A DNA stretch of 6,465 nt from Treponema sp. (GTDB lineage: Bacteria; Spirochaetota; Spirochaetia; Treponematales; Breznakiellaceae). The notes below the pieces were generated by a model, which made no database searches, had not been told where the DNA came from, and was given only the letters and a program-made list of their open reading frames with translations. A program made the position numbers and the translations under genes. The stretch lies in the NCBI GenBank assembly GCA_031284105.1, contig JAITAN010000087.1, positions 1 through 6,465 of the forward strand. Reading direction: 5' to 3'. Each line of letters opens with the position of its first letter. The stretch's first letter is position 1. Below, piece after piece: positions 5,322-6,465 of the stretch.

Positions 5322-6028
5322 GGTTCCCCTTTGAAAAACCGCTCCGCCTCTCTGGTAGCAGGGTTCGTTATTATACTCCGCGCATCGCCTAGTTCCGTTA
5401 TGCGTCCTTCGGACATGACCGCTATTCTGTTGCCAAGAACCGAAGCTTCTTCCCTGTCGTGAGTAACGAAGATACAAGGAATACGGGAAGCGCCGCGTAT
5501 CTCTAGGAATTCCTTCCATAATTCACGGCGCAGCGGCGGATCCAAACTGGAAAACGGTTCGTCCATGAGGAGCGCCCGCGGCGAAGATGCAAGAGCGCGG
5601 GCAATGGCGGCCCGCTGTCGTTCCCCTCCTGAAAGGGTATGGATCTTTCTGTCGGCAAAAGAAACCGGAAGATGTACTATCCGCAAGGTCTCCTCAACGG
5701 TCCGGCGCCGCACGCCTTTTGGTACGCCCTTGATACGAAGGCTGTAGTCTATATTTTTCCCCACATTCATTGTGGGAAAGAGCGCCAAATCTTGAAAGAC
5801 CACCGCAATATTCCGTTTCCACGGCGGCAGGTTCGTCAAGTTCTGTCCGCTGCTCACGATGGCGCCGGACTCGGCATAGAGTAGTCCGGCAATAAGGTTC
5901 AACGCCGTCGTCTTTCCGCACCCCGATCGTCCAACCAGCGCAAGCGTTTCCCCGTCTTCAACCGAGAAATTAAGCCGCACCGTGAAGTGCGGGTAGGTTT
6001 TGGTGATGTTGTGTATTTCAAGACTCAT
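5318..6028 (-). CDS. ABC transporter ATP-binding protein
   Basis: A 236-residue cytoplasmic nucleotide-binding subunit of an ABC transporter, energising an importer whose permease and binding protein are not in this window. All motifs are intact: Walker A GRSGCGKTT (33-41), Q-loop VVFQD (76-80), signature LSGGERQR (132-139), Walker B ALLMDEP (152-158), D-loop SSLD (160-163) and H-loop VTHD (188-191). Sequence and size fit the CysA/PotA/FbpC/ThiQ group (iron, polyamine, sulfate or thiamine uptake), but there is no C-terminal TOBE-like extension; the substrate cannot be told. The start MSLEIHNITKTY is chosen because the ABC fold begins here; in-frame ATGs at 6070 and 6103 would add hydrophobic residues (AAFLIYFPLLF), and further upstream the frame runs antisense through an IS66 remnant. 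There is no Shine-Dalgarno before 6028. It is the first gene of an operon with mnmE. Confidence 0.93.
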   Translation of the reverse strand: MSLEIHNITKTYPHFTVRLNFSVEDGETLALVGRSGCGKTTALNLIAGLLYAESGAIVSSGQNLTNLPPWKRNIAVVFQDLALFPTMNVGKNIDYSLRIKGVPKGVRRRTVEETLRIVHLPVSFADRKIHTLSGGERQRAAIARALASSPRALLMDEPFSSLDPPLRRELWKEFLEIRGASRIPCIFVTHDREEASVLGNRIAVMSEGRITELGDARSIITNPATREAERFFKGEP

Positions 6029-6042
6029 AAATAGTAAAGGGA

Positions 6043-6048
6043 AGTATA
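6043..6048 (-). promoter_or_regulatory. Candidate -10 box (TATACT) for the ABC-mnmE operon
   Basis: TATACT on the minus strand lies 14 bases upstream of the ABC ATG. Transcription from it would start about 8 bases before the ATG, giving a nearly leaderless mRNA, which would fit the absence of a ribosome binding site. No good -35 box is present at 16-18 bases, so this is a weak call. Confidence 0.22.
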
Positions 6049-6111
6049 TCAAAAAAGCGGCGTATATCATAGCGTTAGGCGCAATGAGGACTGAATTTTT
6101 CATAAGAAAGC

Positions 6112-6134
6112 GCCGGCAACAGAGTTGCGCCGGT
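6112..6134. other. GC-rich stem-loop upstream of the ABC gene
   Basis: CCGGCAAC (6113-6120), loop AGA, then GTTG, a two-base bulge (CG) and CCGG (6130-6133) form an 8-bp bulged stem. It lies between the IS66 remnant and the ABC gene, just upstream of the alternative ATG at 6103. On the minus strand it is followed by CGCTTTCTT, a poor T-run. It could be an old element end, a terminator insulating the operon or a leader structure. Confidence 0.35.
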
Positions 6135-6159
6135 ATAGTATTAAAAACTATGTAACTAT

Positions 6160-6395
6160 AGGCGGGGAACAGAGGCGGCGGATGGATAGGGATATCCCCC
6201 GGATTTGAAGGGATAGCGGCACATGGCTGCCGGGAATCATATCGGGCGTATCCGAGTACCCGCGTGTTGTGCAACGCGCATCGAGTGCGGGAGCTTACCG
6301 GACTCAAAGAAAACACGGGGCGGGAGTGGGTGGAAGAACCGATACGGATCAACAACCGCAGGGCAAGCCCTGCGGTATCGAAGATTTCTTCTTGA
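6160..6395 (+). pseudogene. IS66-family transposase (TnpC) internal fragment, inactive
   Basis: This plus-strand frame encodes an internal piece of an IS66 transposase. RRGTEAADG (6160-6186) is followed, after a one-base loss near 6186, by ISPGFEGIAAHGC (6192-6230), RESYRAYP, then VLCNAHRVRELTGLKENTGREW (first part 6264-6299), which reproduces the family's consecutive motifs K-R-G-x-E-A, G-I-L-P-x-F-x-G-x-x-V-H-D-C-W and C-N-A-H-x-x-R-E-L. The catalytic aspartate expected in HDCW is glycine here (6225-6227) and the tryptophan is arginine. Similarity stops around 6345; the rest to TGA at 6393-6395 belongs to a palindrome-rich sequence. Both ends of the transposase are missing. It is transcribed, if at all, against the ABC-mnmE operon. 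Confidence 0.75.
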
Positions 6396-6458
6396 AGGCT
6401 TTGTGTATGCGGGGGAACAAATCCCCCGCACCCCCAGTAAGAAGCGCCCCAAGGGGCG
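6355..6458. repeat. Cluster of three GC-rich palindromes
   Basis: Three perfect inverted repeats follow one another: ACCGCAGGGC-AA-GCCCTGCGGT halves at 6355-6364 and 6367-6376; TGCGGGGGA-ACAAA-TCCCCCGCA at 6408-6430; and CGCCCC-AA-GGGGCG at 6445-6458. An outer GATAC/GTATC pair (6341-6345 and 6375-6379) flanks the first. The cluster starts where the IS66 similarity ends, so it may be an inserted palindromic repeat. It runs to the window edge and may be incomplete. Confidence 0.75.
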
Positions 6459-6465
6459 GGGTATT

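Noticed and set aside
4692..5462. Long plus-strand frame of 256 codons
   Set aside because: It is antisense to mnmE, arginine- and phenylalanine-rich, and has no motif; a shadow of the real gene.
5322..5519. N-terminal extension of MnmE by 66 residues
   Set aside because: This stretch is the coding region of the ABC gene in another frame; the MnmE family N-terminus begins at the ATG at 5321.
6029..6355. N-terminal extension of the ABC protein to 345 residues
   Set aside because: The extra residues have no ABC similarity and the stretch is antisense to an IS66 transposase fragment.

Overview
The window looks like a piece of a mid-GC bacterial chromosome, most probably a spirochaete of the Treponema type (termite-gut treponemes come to mind). 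That assignment is an inference from protein flavour, roughly 50% GC and the density of decayed insertion sequences; nothing in the window proves it. Three intact genes, all on the minus strand, are well supported: argC (914-2041, arginine biosynthesis), mnmE/trmE (3933-5321, tRNA wobble-uridine modification) and an ABC transporter ATP-binding subunit (5318-6028). The last two share an ATGA overlap and form an operon, transporter ATPase first.

Layout: 1-150 holds nothing recognisable. 167-507 is a heavily deleted IS3-family transposase ending at a terminal-repeat-like sequence. 508-691 is an AT-rich patch with a 48-codon ORF fragment. 700-905 is a GC-rich, hairpin-containing block without a convincing gene. 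argC follows on the minus strand with a good ribosome binding site. 2183-2489 (minus) reads as a frameshifted C-terminal remnant of an IS110-like transposase. 2490-2919 shows no gene. 2923-3407 (plus) is a frameshifted IS5-family transposase remnant that has lost its catalytic glutamate. 3431-3750 is a 320-bp element with 16-bp terminal inverted repeats (15/16) directly flanked by 10-bp direct repeats (9/10): a candidate undescribed MITE-like non-autonomous element carrying a small array of palindromic repeats. 3751-3932 is the non-coding 3' flank of mnmE. Upstream of the ABC gene, 6160-6395 (plus) is an IS66-family transposase remnant, and three GC palindromes follow at 6355-6458.

The region is therefore housekeeping genes set in a graveyard of at least four unrelated IS families (IS3, IS110-like, IS5, IS66), none intact. 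The best candidate for something new is the 3431-3750 element. Long open frames that extend upstream of the ABC gene and of mnmE are artefacts: the first runs antisense through the IS66 remnant and the second runs antiparallel-free in another frame of the ABC gene.
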